Shown here in pieces: positions 30,070 to 38,497 of a DNA stretch of 64,000 nucleotides. Location: contig JAJQFD010000042.1 of assembly GCA_021201335.1 (NCBI GenBank), positions 434,001 through 498,000 of the forward strand. Direction: 5' to 3'. This stretch comes from Bacteroides sp. (GTDB lineage: Bacteria; Bacteroidota; Bacteroidia; Bacteroidales; Bacteroidaceae). The position numbers were made by a program, and so were the translations under genes. The notes under the pieces were generated by a model that saw nothing but the letters and a program-made list of their open reading frames with translations, was not told the origin of the DNA and did no database searches. Every line of letters begins with the position of its first letter. Position 1 is the first letter of the stretch.

Positions 30070-30174
30070 AATGATGAGTGATGAATGATGAATGGGGTAA
30101 TATGGATGCCAGATCGGTTCAAGCTGTTCAACCTTTAGCCTCCCTTCATCACTCATCATTCATCACTCATCATT
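30070..30174. repeat. 22-bp perfect inverted repeat
   Basis: The arms at 30070-30091 and 30153-30174 are exact reverse complements made of ATGA-type short units (AATGATGAGTGATGAATG...), separated by 61 bases. It would form a long hairpin in RNA between the DUF4248 and HU-like genes. No U-tract follows. Confidence 0.85.
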
Positions 30175-30210
30175 CTCCTCACGGTTCTCCCAAATACCTC
30201 ACAATAATCT

Positions 30211-30417
30211 CTACTTGTCGGGGGGGGTATATTCGCGGGTGGAGATCTTTACGCCCGTCTCCTGGAGTCGGCCCCAGAGCAGGGGGGAGTAGCGTATCCA
30301 TCGGTTGAACTTCTTGAGGGCGGTGCTTCGGGCACAGCTGGGCAGGTACAGACGTGCCAGCTCATCTTTGGTGTAGGTGCGGAGGATGAATTCCGCGGGG
30401 GTTGTTTCTGTTTTCAT
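30211..30417 (-). CDS. DUF4248 protein, probably frameshifted near its end
   Basis: Small protein of unknown function, found in Bacteroidales beside HU-like and primase-type genes. As given it has 68 residues and ends YTPPDK. The stop follows a run of eight G (30220-30227, C on the coding strand). Adding one base to this run changes the end to RQVEIIVRYLGEP with a stop at 30179-30181, giving 79 residues. That is the length and ending I expect for DUF4248. The given sequence is therefore most likely a one-base frameshift or a slippage variant. A helix-turn-helix-like region (KDELARLYLPS) is compatible with DNA binding. It overlaps the primase-helicase stop by four bases (ATGA). Confidence 0.8.
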   Translation of the reverse strand: MKTETTPAEFILRTYTKDELARLYLPSCARSTALKKFNRWIRYSPLLWGRLQETGVKISTREYTPPDK

Positions 30418-32159
30418 GAGGCGTCAGTGTTAATGGTTAATTGAATTTTAGGTTCTTCGTGTAGCCAACTGCTGTTATCGTAGGAGGCTGAATTTGTGAT
30501 TTGATGATTATTGTCGATCTCGCACTCTATAAACCGCCCGTTGAGGTAGTTGTACTTAAACGTGGCGACGCCTTTCTGGCCGAGGTGCTTGAATTTCACC
30601 TTCTCGATGCGGATATGGGTGAAGCTGTTTTCGTGATCTCTTTCGACGATGAGCCCGAAATCGCACTTGTTGTAGAAGGCGGCCGACCCGTTGATGTCGT
30701 ACAGGTCGGGGACGGCTTTTTTCAAACTGCCGGGTTCGCGGTTCATCTTGCGGGGATGGGCGACGAGGATGACCAGGCAACGGTTTCGCTGGGCGAAGTT
30801 GGAAATCCGGTCGAGGAAGGAACTGATGTACTGGGTTTCGTTCATTCCGGGCGGAATCTGGTGTTCGAGCCGGTTGAAGGGGTCGATCACAAAGATGCGG
30901 ATGCCCTTGCGGTGCACCAACTGGCGGGCTTTGAGAAGGATGTTTTCGGCCGTATAGTTCTCTTCCGGCAGGATGGAGAAGAAGTTCTGTGCCATGTAAT
31001 CGGCGGCGGCGTGAAAGAGAGTTTCCGGCAGGGATTCTTTGCTGAAGCGTCGCCCAGTGAGCTTCTCGACCAGTTTTTGCTGGTGGTAGACGATCGGCAT
31101 GTTCTCCGGACTAAAAAAGGCGGCTTTCCAGTGATGCTTGAGGTTCAAACGAACAACGAGCTCGTCGACAAATTCGGATTTCCCGCAACCGGGGATACCG
31201 CTTACCACGCACAGCCTGCCGAGTTCGAAGGTGCAGGAGGAATCGAAATTGGCGAGTCCGGTATCGGCACCGTGCCCCAGACCGCTTTCGAAGAGGATGC
31301 GAAGCCCGTCGGCAGTGTCTTCGGTGGTGAAGATGCCTTCGAGGGGCGATTCGGGTGCAGCGGCCAGAGCGGCTTGCAAAGCCTCGGCACCGTGCTCCAC
31401 GAGCAGGAGTTCGTTGGCATCTTTGGAGGGTGCGAGGTCGATGATGCGGCAGCGTTCGGCTCCGAGGCGGCGCAGGAGTTCGTTGCGCAGTTCGATTCCT
31501 TTGCGATCGGTATCGGTGCAGAGGTAAATCACCCGTTTGTCTTCGAAGTGCGACTCCATGAAGCGGTCCATCCACGTAAGGTTTCGGTTGGCTCCGCCAG
31601 GCACGGAAATCACGTCTTTGCGGCCGATGGTCATGAAGGAAAGGGCGTCGATCTCCCCTTCGGTAATGATGCATTCGGGCTGGCCGAGGATGCCGTTGAG
31701 GTTGTACGGAATGAGTTCGGCTCCGGCGATGAGTTTGAAATTTTTGTTCATATCCCGGTATTTTGTGTTCACCAGCGTATGGCCTTCGAAGTAGTTGAAG
31801 CAGATGCAGGATTCTTTTTTACCCGTCTGCGGCAGAAATTCATCGGCGGAGGTGATGCCTGCTTCCATGAGTATGCTGGCGGGGATGCCACGCTTTTCGA
31901 CAAACCAGCGAACATGTTCATCTTTGAGCACGGCGGGTTGAGGCGGGGCGACAAAGGGCACGAAAGGACGTTTTTCGGCGGCTTTGGCATTGCACGTCCA
32001 GTTGCAGTAGTGGCAATAGGCCAATCCGGTATCGAGGTTGACACTCAGGGATTTATCTCTCTTATTCTTACGGCTGTCATGGCATTGCGGACAGAAGGTT
32101 TTCATTCGGCCACTGGTACGGCCATTCGTCTGGATGTTGTATTTTCCAAAATCAATCAT
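30414..32159 (-). CDS. Toprim primase-helicase, Twinkle/T7 gp4-like
   Basis: A 581-residue predicted bifunctional DNA primase and replicative helicase. A zinc finger has paired CPQC (23-26) and CYC-type CHYC (49-52) motifs. The Toprim domain has TEGEIDAL near residue 170 and CTDTDRKG near 215. The helicase domain has Walker A SGIPGCGKSEF near 325 and Walker B IFVIDPFN, and VILVAHPRK like DnaB/Twinkle enzymes. All parts needed for activity appear present. It lies between the DUF4373 gene (147-base gap) and DUF4248. Codon use is richer in G and C than in the flanking islands, which suggests a separate origin. No phage genes are nearby. Confidence 0.88.
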   Translation of the reverse strand: MIDFGKYNIQTNGRTSGRMKTFCPQCHDSRKNKRDKSLSVNLDTGLAYCHYCNWTCNAKAAEKRPFVPFVAPPQPAVLKDEHVRWFVEKRGIPASILMEAGITSADEFLPQTGKKESCICFNYFEGHTLVNTKYRDMNKNFKLIAGAELIPYNLNGILGQPECIITEGEIDALSFMTIGRKDVISVPGGANRNLTWMDRFMESHFEDKRVIYLCTDTDRKGIELRNELLRRLGAERCRIIDLAPSKDANELLLVEHGAEALQAALAAAPESPLEGIFTTEDTADGLRILFESGLGHGADTGLANFDSSCTFELGRLCVVSGIPGCGKSEFVDELVVRLNLKHHWKAAFFSPENMPIVYHQQKLVEKLTGRRFSKESLPETLFHAAADYMAQNFFSILPEENYTAENILLKARQLVHRKGIRIFVIDPFNRLEHQIPPGMNETQYISSFLDRISNFAQRNRCLVILVAHPRKMNREPGSLKKAVPDLYDINGSAAFYNKCDFGLIVERDHENSFTHIRIEKVKFKHLGQKGVATFKYNYLNGRFIECEIDNNHQITNSASYDNSSWLHEEPKIQLTINTDAS

Positions 32160-32306
32160 GTGAGTTTAGTTTTTGCTGTTATTGTAATCAGAGTTTTTTA
32201 TTCGTTCCGTTTTCCGGTTGGTTTTGGCTGATGTTCCGGCCAGATTTAGGTTAACTTCCGGCAGGTTTCAGGTTAAATGTCGATACTTTTTCGGTTGATA
32301 ATTAGT

Positions 32307-33269
32307 TTATTTATGCCATAGTTGAAGTTCGTCATTCCATATCGCGTGATCATTGGGACGAGGCGGCGCATGGGGCGGTATTCGCACGCCGTAGTACGAA
32401 CGCTCTCCGGTGACGGGGTCGAGGGTTTCGAATCGATGGATGGAGCTATTTTGCTGCTTTTCTTCTGCTGCCTGTAACTCTTTGAGGGTGCGTTGCTGGG
32501 TGACTGTTCCCTCATTAAAGAAATTCGACATGTAAGATTTAGCAGCTTGTAGCGTGTTGATGCGCATGCCTGATCCCTGACTTTCGATGTGAGTTACGAA
32601 TGCCTCGATCATTTTCGGGCGATGACTGAAGAAGTACTGATCCATGCCTGATTTCGTGGCAGTGGCTCGTACCCAGCTTTCATCTGTGAATGCCTCGTGA
32701 ACATATTCTTCCCAGGGAGTTGACACAGACGGAGTAGGAAGAGAATTACCCGGCATTATCTTTTCATCAGAAACCCGACGCCGACTGCTGATCTCTGGAT
32801 CAGCAACAGACGACGAAGTCGTTATTATACTTTGTTCTTCTGTGCTTTGCTCTTCTTTACTCTTCTTTACTGTACCAGCGTCGCTGGTGAATTGACCCTT
32901 GCCATTTCTCATTACATTTTCTACTCTTTTCAGTCCACCAAAAGCTTGCTTCTTTCGGTATTCCTCCAACCTTTTCATTACTCTTGTTAAGTATGGAGAG
33001 GAATACTGAGTACTTCTCACCAACTCTCTTTTCCAGAATAGCCCGGAATCTTCAATAATATATTCCAACATTTCTCCATCAATCTGAAATAATCTGGAAA
33101 GCATTTGAAGCGAAACTTTTTCGCATTTGTAACGGTTGTGTTTGCGTAATTCGATCAATAAAGCAACGTATGTTCCGTATCCGGCGATGCCATATTTTTC
33201 GATTACTTTAGCAACACGATCATCGTTGACCATGTTCACTTCGAGGGGAAAATACTGATCATTTTTCAT
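32307..33269 (-). CDS. DUF4373 (Lin1244/Lin1753-like) replication protein
   Basis: A 320-residue protein. Its N-terminal 100 residues (YFPLEVNMVNDDRVAKVIEK, then GIAGYGTYVALLIELRKHN) match the DUF4373 / Lin1244-Lin1753 N-terminal domain, a winged-helix found in phage and plasmid replication proteins. A charged Ser/Glu-rich linker (about 135-175) leads to a C-terminal domain (WEEYVHEAFTDESWV, FVTHIESQG) of the DUF7833 type. By analogy with phage replisome organisers it may load the downstream primase-helicase on DNA. It is the first gene after a strong promoter at 33332-33362. Confidence 0.82.
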   Translation of the reverse strand: MKNDQYFPLEVNMVNDDRVAKVIEKYGIAGYGTYVALLIELRKHNRYKCEKVSLQMLSRLFQIDGEMLEYIIEDSGLFWKRELVRSTQYSSPYLTRVMKRLEEYRKKQAFGGLKRVENVMRNGKGQFTSDAGTVKKSKEEQSTEEQSIITTSSSVADPEISSRRRVSDEKIMPGNSLPTPSVSTPWEEYVHEAFTDESWVRATATKSGMDQYFFSHRPKMIEAFVTHIESQGSGMRINTLQAAKSYMSNFFNEGTVTQQRTLKELQAAEEKQQNSSIHRFETLDPVTGERSYYGVRIPPHAPPRPNDHAIWNDELQLWHK

Positions 33270-33331
33270 TTTAGTGTTAATTTTAGTTGTTTATAATTCA
33301 TAATTTAGTTATTTGAAACTTGTTCTGTTTG

Positions 33332-33362
33332 CAAAAGTAAATAAAAGATAGATTATCTCAAA
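33332..33362 (-). promoter_or_regulatory. Promoter of the DUF4373/primase-helicase module
   Basis: Minus-strand -33 TTTG (33359-33362), 19-base spacer and -7 TACTTTTG (33332-33339). It would start transcription near 33325, about 56 bases before the DUF4373 ATG. Confidence 0.7.
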
Positions 33363-33454
33363 ATCATTTTCATAGAAATTATCAATTAACATTCAATTGA
33401 AAATTATCATATTGGAAAAATAATCACGTATATAGTTGGTTGTGAGGACGAAAT

Positions 33455-33491
33455 AAAAAAAACCGGGTCTGAAAAAACTTTCAGGCCCGGC
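33455..33491 (-). terminator. Rho-independent terminator of the fimbrial operon
   Basis: CCGGGTCTGA (33463-33472) and TCAGGCCCGG (33481-33490) pair over 10 bp with one G-U pair. On the minus strand the stem is followed by eight T residues. It lies about 90 bases beyond the Mfa2-like gene. Confidence 0.85.
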
Positions 33492-33579
33492 TCATCGTGA
33501 ATAAGCAGAGTTTTATCATGTCATCTTATGGAAAATTAGCTTAAAAGCAATGTGTATATAGTATGTTCTGATGTGTTCA

Positions 33580-34566
33580 TTATTGTGTTATTTTCAGGCT
33601 ATCATTCTCTGTTTGAAAATAGTAGGTCCATCCATTGATATTAATTTGCACCGTGAGCCACGAATCGGAGCCCGGATTATCGCCAAAGAAGAATACAATG
33701 GCATATTCATCCTGACGGTCGAAATACTCCTGCGCACTCCATTTGTGGCCTTCCATTTCGGTCATCAGCAGGAAGTCGGTCAGATTAATGTTTAAAACGT
33801 GTCTGCCTGTCGACTTTTCGGTTACTACAAACCGGGTTTCCCGATCGGCCATCAGGCGCAAGGTATTCATTTCAACCACCCCGGCTGAGGGGTTTCTTTG
33901 TTCCTTATAATAAGGCTGAAAGCTCAGCACGTCGTCGGGGAGCAGGGAGTTGTCGTAGTTGATATACCCGTTGGATTCGATGATCTGGTAGGTATAATCG
34001 TCGACGTTGAGCGTCCAGCTATCGGTTTTTCCCTGCAAAACAAAGCGTACTTTATTGGTGTCTTTAATCAGATTGATGGTTTCAGTCTGATTGGTTGTCG
34101 CGGTAAAGTTTACATCGAGAATTTCGCCGTACCACAGGGGTTCGACTTCTTTATCAATCACCAGCGACTGATCTCGCCGGAGTTGGAGTTTCAAATCGTT
34201 GATGGTTGATTCTCCTACCTGTAGCGAGGTAATTTCGTAAGAATCGTGTGCGCCGGCCCAGGCCATAAACTGGTATTCGCCTACGGGTAACTCCACCTGC
34301 ATGAGGTAGCTGCCGGTGGCGAGTGCGGAGCCTTCTTCGGTTTGCTGGAACAAGAATTTGTCTTCTTTGTCGAACACGTACAGCTGCACTTTGTCGACCT
34401 GCGTATGAAAAGCGTCGACGGAGAGCATGTTGTAGTCATACTTAAACCGAACGAAGAGGCGACATTCGGGAAGGTCTTCGAATAGGTTGGTGCACGAAGT
34501 GATGAGCCCTGAGCACGCAATTAGCGCAGCAAGCATTACGAGGCGTATAAGACGTTTGAAGCTCAT
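33580..34566 (-). CDS. Mfa2/FimB-family fimbrial anchor lipoprotein
   Basis: A 328-residue lipoprotein (lipobox ITSC, near residue 25) of the Mfa2/FimB family, which anchors Mfa1-type fimbriae to the outer membrane and limits their length. The sequence ECRLFVRFKYDYNML and DKVQLYVFDKEDKFL, and VELPVGEYQFMAWAG near residue 100, are family-typical. The C-terminal end (VQININGWTYYFQTE) resembles the closing strands of fimbrillins. The ATG at 34566 gives a clean signal peptide; an ATG at 34590 is also possible. A 704-base gap containing a repeat block separates it from the major subunit gene. Confidence 0.85.
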   Translation of the reverse strand: MSFKRLIRLVMLAALIACSGLITSCTNLFEDLPECRLFVRFKYDYNMLSVDAFHTQVDKVQLYVFDKEDKFLFQQTEEGSALATGSYLMQVELPVGEYQFMAWAGAHDSYEITSLQVGESTINDLKLQLRRDQSLVIDKEVEPLWYGEILDVNFTATTNQTETINLIKDTNKVRFVLQGKTDSWTLNVDDYTYQIIESNGYINYDNSLLPDDVLSFQPYYKEQRNPSAGVVEMNTLRLMADRETRFVVTEKSTGRHVLNINLTDFLLMTEMEGHKWSAQEYFDRQDEYAIVFFFGDNPGSDSWLTVQININGWTYYFQTENDSLKITQ

Positions 34567-34715
34567 TTTATTGGTTTTAGTTTTATACATATAGGATGGA
34601 GAAGGAGTCGTTCCCTCTCTCGTTGGTTCCAGTTTGGGTGGACAGGATGTTTTTCCCGTCAGCGTAATCTCCCGAAGTTTTGATGAAAGTTTTCGGAAAC
34701 TTTTGCTTGTAAAAA

Positions 34716-35252
34716 AGAAGAGGCTGCATCCAAAAGGTTTCTAAAAAAACGGTTTAGGCGTCAAATTATATGCTAAAGGTTTATTGCCAAGATGCTGCAC
34801 TTATGGTGCTGTCAATCAAAAGGTTTATTGCTAAGATGCCTCATCATCGTTTTATTTACCAATAGGTTATTGCCACGGTTGAAGTGTCAGGGTTCATGTA
34901 TCAACAAGTTTGTTGTAAGCAGAAGGGCTAAAGGCCCGAAAAATTTAATCTAGTGGTCCATTTTAAGAGCTACCTCCTTATCCCGCAGGGATTGCATGTA
35001 CATCCCGCGGTTAGCCACATGCTACCCGTTACCGGGTAAGTACATCGCACCTACAGTGCTTCTTACTGCTTACTTTTATTGATTCAAAGAACGATTGACC
35101 CTACGTGGGCACTTATGGTGCATTTTACTGCTTACATCCCGTTATTGGCCCAAAGAACAAATAACCAAAATGCTGCGCTTGCGTTGATTTATACTACTTA
35201 TTACAATTAGTTCTGATAAAAGAACGATTAACCTTTTGAAGCATCCTCTTCT
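34716..35252. mobile_element. MITE-like repeat block with terminal inverted repeats
   Basis: A 537-base non-coding block inside the fimbrial operon. Its ends, 34716-34739 and 35230-35252, are imperfect inverted repeats (about 21 of 24 positions match; outer part AGAAGAGG...). Inside are near-identical direct repeats AAAGGTTTATTGC(C/T)AAGATGC (34775-34795 and 34819-34839). There are also two copies of GCACTTATGGTGC (34797-34809 and 35109-35121), three variants of CAAAGAACgATTaACC (35085, 35151 and 35218) and a hairpin TACCCG/CGGGTA. No transposase and no clear target-site duplication were seen. A non-autonomous or decayed mobile element is the simplest reading. Confidence 0.5.
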
Positions 35253-35270
35253 ATGAGTTTAAATGGTTGA

Positions 35271-36941
35271 TTATAAATGTTCCGTCTGTGTGTACCACGT
35301 CCACGGATTTACGTTGATCTCAACGGCTACATGGTATTCGTCTTTTTCGTCGGGTTTAGTAGGATCAGGAGTCGGGATAACCGGAGAACCAGGATTGCTG
35401 ATGCTTCCGATACGAACATCGTACACAGAGTTACGCACTACGCCGAATTCTCCCAGCAGGTTGTTATTCGAATCGTTATCGTTATCATGCTTAATAATGA
35501 TCGGATAATAATTGATACCGCCTGCGTAACAAGTTACACTACCGAACGTTCCGGCTTTCAGCACTGTCGACTTCGCATTGAAAAGGGCAATGATTGCATC
35601 TACTCCTACTTTTACTTCTGCTGCAACTACTTTACCATCCTCATCATCGTCATAATCTTCGATAAATTGGGCCTTCGTAGGAAGGGGAACTGCCGTGCTA
35701 CCTACCAGTGTACTAGCCAGATAAGCATTGAATGCATCGGTAATTGGAGTGGTGTACGAATCAGAGTTGGGGTTGGTGTACTTTCCTGTTAATTCGTTAT
35801 GCATCCATTCCATCAAGGAAGCGTATGAATAATTAATACCCGAAATACGGAGCCAGTCGGCGCCTGGTGCTACAAAGTCATCGAGATCACTATCTTCTAA
35901 CAGGCTCAGGTTATTCGGTGCAAAGTTAACTTTGAGTAACACCTGTGTGGTATATCCTTCCATATTGGTAGCCGCATTTTGCGTATTCTCCAAACAATAT
36001 TCCGACTGTCCGGTTGTTTTCCATGCGCCCGTAGCCGGTGCATTCGATGCCGTATACGTATTATAATAGGTGGCGATATTGCCTGACGTATTTTCTACAG
36101 CCGTGTAGTTCGGGTCAACGCGGTATGATCCCAAGCCATATTGGTCGGACCAGATGGGCGAAAAGGTTCCAGCTGTTGTTGCATTCAGTTCTTTCTGCGT
36201 CTTTGTTCTGACGGATACCGGATAATACGATTTATTGGTTACATTCAGCACCCATTGAAAATCGTGTACCGTTGCTACCGTATTGGGGATATCGTTGTAC
36301 ACGCGTACCTTCGCCGCTACACGGTCGATATGGATGGATAAGGCATTCGATTCGGCAGTCGTGGCTGAGGGGTAAGGCGTAAATGGATCGAACACACCTG
36401 CCGTTGTCGAAGGTTCCAGATGTCCTTTCGCGTTGGTCATCATAAACTTACCGGATGTAGTTACATCGGCCACTGTACCCGCCAGAGCCTTATTTACTTG
36501 CTGGTACGTTTTACCTACCGCTACATCGGCACTGCTGGTAAAGGCAGAAGAGGGATTGGCCACTACTAAGATAGCCCTGGCCGAACTGGATATCTGGAAA
36601 GCCTTTCCAGCCGAACCACTGGGTTGTCCAGGAGTACCTATTTCCAGTGCTCCGGAGGTGAAATCTTTAATGTCGGTTACGACACTGGCATCTGTTCCGC
36701 CATCGAAGAATATAAACCGCACGTTCAAAATGTCTGTTTCTTCTGCTGTACCGTTTTCCTGGTCGGGGATATTCAAGCTACGGGTAGAGGATGTGGGTCT
36801 GATGCTTAAAGAAACCCATGCATCGGCTTCGTTACCACCTTTATTGCCATCGTCGCCACCATCGGGTAGCACATCGTCATTGCTACATGCTGCAAATGCT
36901 ACTACGGCGCTTGCTAACATAAATAAGTTTTTCCATTTCAT
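35271..36941 (-). CDS. Mfa1-like major fimbrial subunit
   Basis: A 556-residue lipoprotein precursor (lipobox FAACS, cysteine near residue 19). It resembles Mfa1-family fimbrillins. The N-terminal part has WVSLSIRPTSSTRSL and VRFIFFDGG, the usual start of the first beta-sandwich. The C-terminal end, YHVAVEINVNPWTWYTQTEHL as two adjoining pieces, is the donor-strand region typical of major subunits. Maturation by an Arg-specific protease, as in Porphyromonas, is likely: an arginine lies at SIRPTSSTRSL. It is transcribed after DUF3868 with a 36-base gap. Confidence 0.85.
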   Translation of the reverse strand: MKWKNLFMLASAVVAFAACSNDDVLPDGGDDGNKGGNEADAWVSLSIRPTSSTRSLNIPDQENGTAEETDILNVRFIFFDGGTDASVVTDIKDFTSGALEIGTPGQPSGSAGKAFQISSSARAILVVANPSSAFTSSADVAVGKTYQQVNKALAGTVADVTTSGKFMMTNAKGHLEPSTTAGVFDPFTPYPSATTAESNALSIHIDRVAAKVRVYNDIPNTVATVHDFQWVLNVTNKSYYPVSVRTKTQKELNATTAGTFSPIWSDQYGLGSYRVDPNYTAVENTSGNIATYYNTYTASNAPATGAWKTTGQSEYCLENTQNAATNMEGYTTQVLLKVNFAPNNLSLLEDSDLDDFVAPGADWLRISGINYSYASLMEWMHNELTGKYTNPNSDSYTTPITDAFNAYLASTLVGSTAVPLPTKAQFIEDYDDDEDGKVVAAEVKVGVDAIIALFNAKSTVLKAGTFGSVTCYAGGINYYPIIIKHDNDNDSNNNLLGEFGVVRNSVYDVRIGSISNPGSPVIPTPDPTKPDEKDEYHVAVEINVNPWTWYTQTEHL

Positions 36942-36977
36942 TGTCATACTGTTGTTAATTGGTTTTTTGATAAGTTT

Positions 36978-38489
36978 TTACTTGTTTTTTGCTTTAATTT
37001 CATTGTCATTATTTGTTTTCTTCGTTAGTTCTTCCATGTTTTGCTGGGCTTCCTTCAATCCGGCTTGGGCAGCCAGTTGCAGGTATTTCTCAGCCTTTGC
37101 GTACTCACCTTTTAACAGGGCAAGCATACCTGTCGCATTGTTGTATTCGGCCGGATATTTCGTAGGTTTGATCCGGGTCAGGTATCGTTCGGCGGCCACA
37201 ATGTTATTTTGTAAGAGGGCGGCAACGGCAGCATTCAGGTTGGCCACTTCATCCTCCGGGAAGATGCGCGCGGCTGTTTCGAACACATCTACAAACTGCT
37301 GCGATCCTTTCGGGTAGGTATTCGCTACCGCGAACATTTCGTTGAGGCTCAGGTTTTGCGGACGTCTCTTAATCATCTCTTTGGCCTCTTCCACATCGAA
37401 GTTCTTAATATCGTACTCCACCTTGCAGATGGCCACACGCAGCGAAGGGAAGATTTCTTTCAGCATGTACCGATAGGGTGCTCCACCGTGCAATCGCATG
37501 AGTTTTCCTTCGCGGCCTTTCACGATGGGGATGTTTTCAATGATATCGAGTATTTCGTCTTTATAGTCTACGTATACGGTATCCAGCGCCTTCACCAGTC
37601 CGTCCCAGTTTTCACCACCAAACACAATGTGGTACTGGTTGCGGGGGAAATCGTAGTGTGAGGCCAGGTAATCACGCAAGGCCATCGCACGACCTTCAGA
37701 CAAGCGTTTGTTTTGTTCCAGCGTTCCTTCCGGCGAGGCGTAGCCAATAATGTCGAGGCGGTTCACCCGGATGCTGGGGTCGTTCTTCAGATCGTCGATC
37801 ATCGCCCGGATTTTGCCGAGCTCCCGCGGGTTGTTCATATAGTCCGGACGGATATCCACCCGGTTCACCACAAAGTCGAGGAAGCATTCGGCTTGTATTT
37901 CGCGGCGTTTTACTTCTTCTGCTTCTGGCTGCACATAGGCCAGGTAGGGGGTGACGGTATAGGGCTCCAGAGGTTTCTCCACGGTTACCCGGTCAACCAC
38001 CTGTTCTACATCCATGAGGGCTGTTTCGCCGCACCCGCACTCGTCACGCTGCACATCCAGCCGGGCGTCGGCCATCCATGCCTCGTAAGGAAGTGCATAC
38101 CGATACTCTATCACATCGCTCTTCCGCTTGTAGTCTTTTACCACGGCATACGGTTTCTCATAGGCTGCCTCCTCCTTCTTGGTCATTAAGGAGAGGGTGC
38201 GTTCGTAAGCCAGGTATTCTTCTCTTCCTTTGATGGATACCTTCGGAAGGTTCTTCGTCTGGGAGGGGACAATGAGCTGCGGAATCAAATCCACCCCGTT
38301 GGCCGACTTCACTTTGACGTCTGTCAGTACAAAATCTATGTCGATATAAAGGAAATCACCATTTTGCTCCAACCGTACAGGGTTTATGGTCAGCTTTCCG
38401 TCGTACGAGCGGGTTTGTGCGGCAGCGAAACCGATATTCAGCCACCAGGCAGCCAGCATCATTCCTGTAAATAGTATCTTCTTTCTCAT
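36978..38489 (-). CDS. DUF3868/OmpA-like outer membrane protein with TPR end
   Basis: A 503-residue periplasmic or outer-membrane protein. Signal peptide ends near residue 24 (GFAAAQ). The N-terminal 200 residues form a DUF3868-type domain. At about 215-300 an OmpA-like peptidoglycan-binding segment is seen (LDFVVNRVDIRPDYMNN, RLDIIGYASPEGTLEQN, RLSEGRAMALRDYL). The C-terminal 100 residues (NAAVAALLQNNIVAAERYL, GMLALLKGEYAKAEKYL) are TPR-like. In Bacteroides and Porphyromonas such genes sit with DUF3575 and fimbrial subunits, and are thought to help assemble or anchor the filament. The gene starts eight bases after DUF3575. Confidence 0.85.
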   Translation of the reverse strand: MRKKILFTGMMLAAWWLNIGFAAAQTRSYDGKLTINPVRLEQNGDFLYIDIDFVLTDVKVKSANGVDLIPQLIVPSQTKNLPKVSIKGREEYLAYERTLSLMTKKEEAAYEKPYAVVKDYKRKSDVIEYRYALPYEAWMADARLDVQRDECGCGETALMDVEQVVDRVTVEKPLEPYTVTPYLAYVQPEAEEVKRREIQAECFLDFVVNRVDIRPDYMNNPRELGKIRAMIDDLKNDPSIRVNRLDIIGYASPEGTLEQNKRLSEGRAMALRDYLASHYDFPRNQYHIVFGGENWDGLVKALDTVYVDYKDEILDIIENIPIVKGREGKLMRLHGGAPYRYMLKEIFPSLRVAICKVEYDIKNFDVEEAKEMIKRRPQNLSLNEMFAVANTYPKGSQQFVDVFETAARIFPEDEVANLNAAVAALLQNNIVAAERYLTRIKPTKYPAEYNNATGMLALLKGEYAKAEKYLQLAAQAGLKEAQQNMEELTKKTNNDNEIKAKNK

Positions 38490-38497
38490 TGCCTTTG

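Larger units (their letters stand above)
29883..30178. other. Intergenic region with long inverted repeat
   Basis: Between the HU-like gene and DUF4248. It holds a -7 promoter match for the HU-like gene (29965-29972) and a perfect 22-bp inverted repeat (30070-30091 and 30153-30174). Frames that run through the repeat translate into low-complexity His/Ser/Ile and are not treated as genes. Confidence 0.6.

Noticed and set aside
29908..30159. 83-codon minus-strand frame upstream of the HU-like gene
   Set aside because: Much of it is translation of the 22-bp inverted repeat and its flanks; there is no known domain, and it covers the HU-like promoter.
30501..32231. 576-codon open frame on the + strand, antisense to the primase-helicase
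   Set aside because: The opposite strand has zinc, Toprim, Walker A and B motifs at the right places. The antisense frame is open only because of the G+C-rich codon pattern and has no recognisable domain.
29236..33362. Replication-like module considered as a prophage
   Set aside because: No integrase, terminase, capsid, tail or lysis gene is found in the window on either side, and no attachment-site repeats were seen.
34716..35252. Complete insertion sequence
   Set aside because: There is no transposase frame and no visible target-site duplication, so only a non-autonomous or decayed element is supported.
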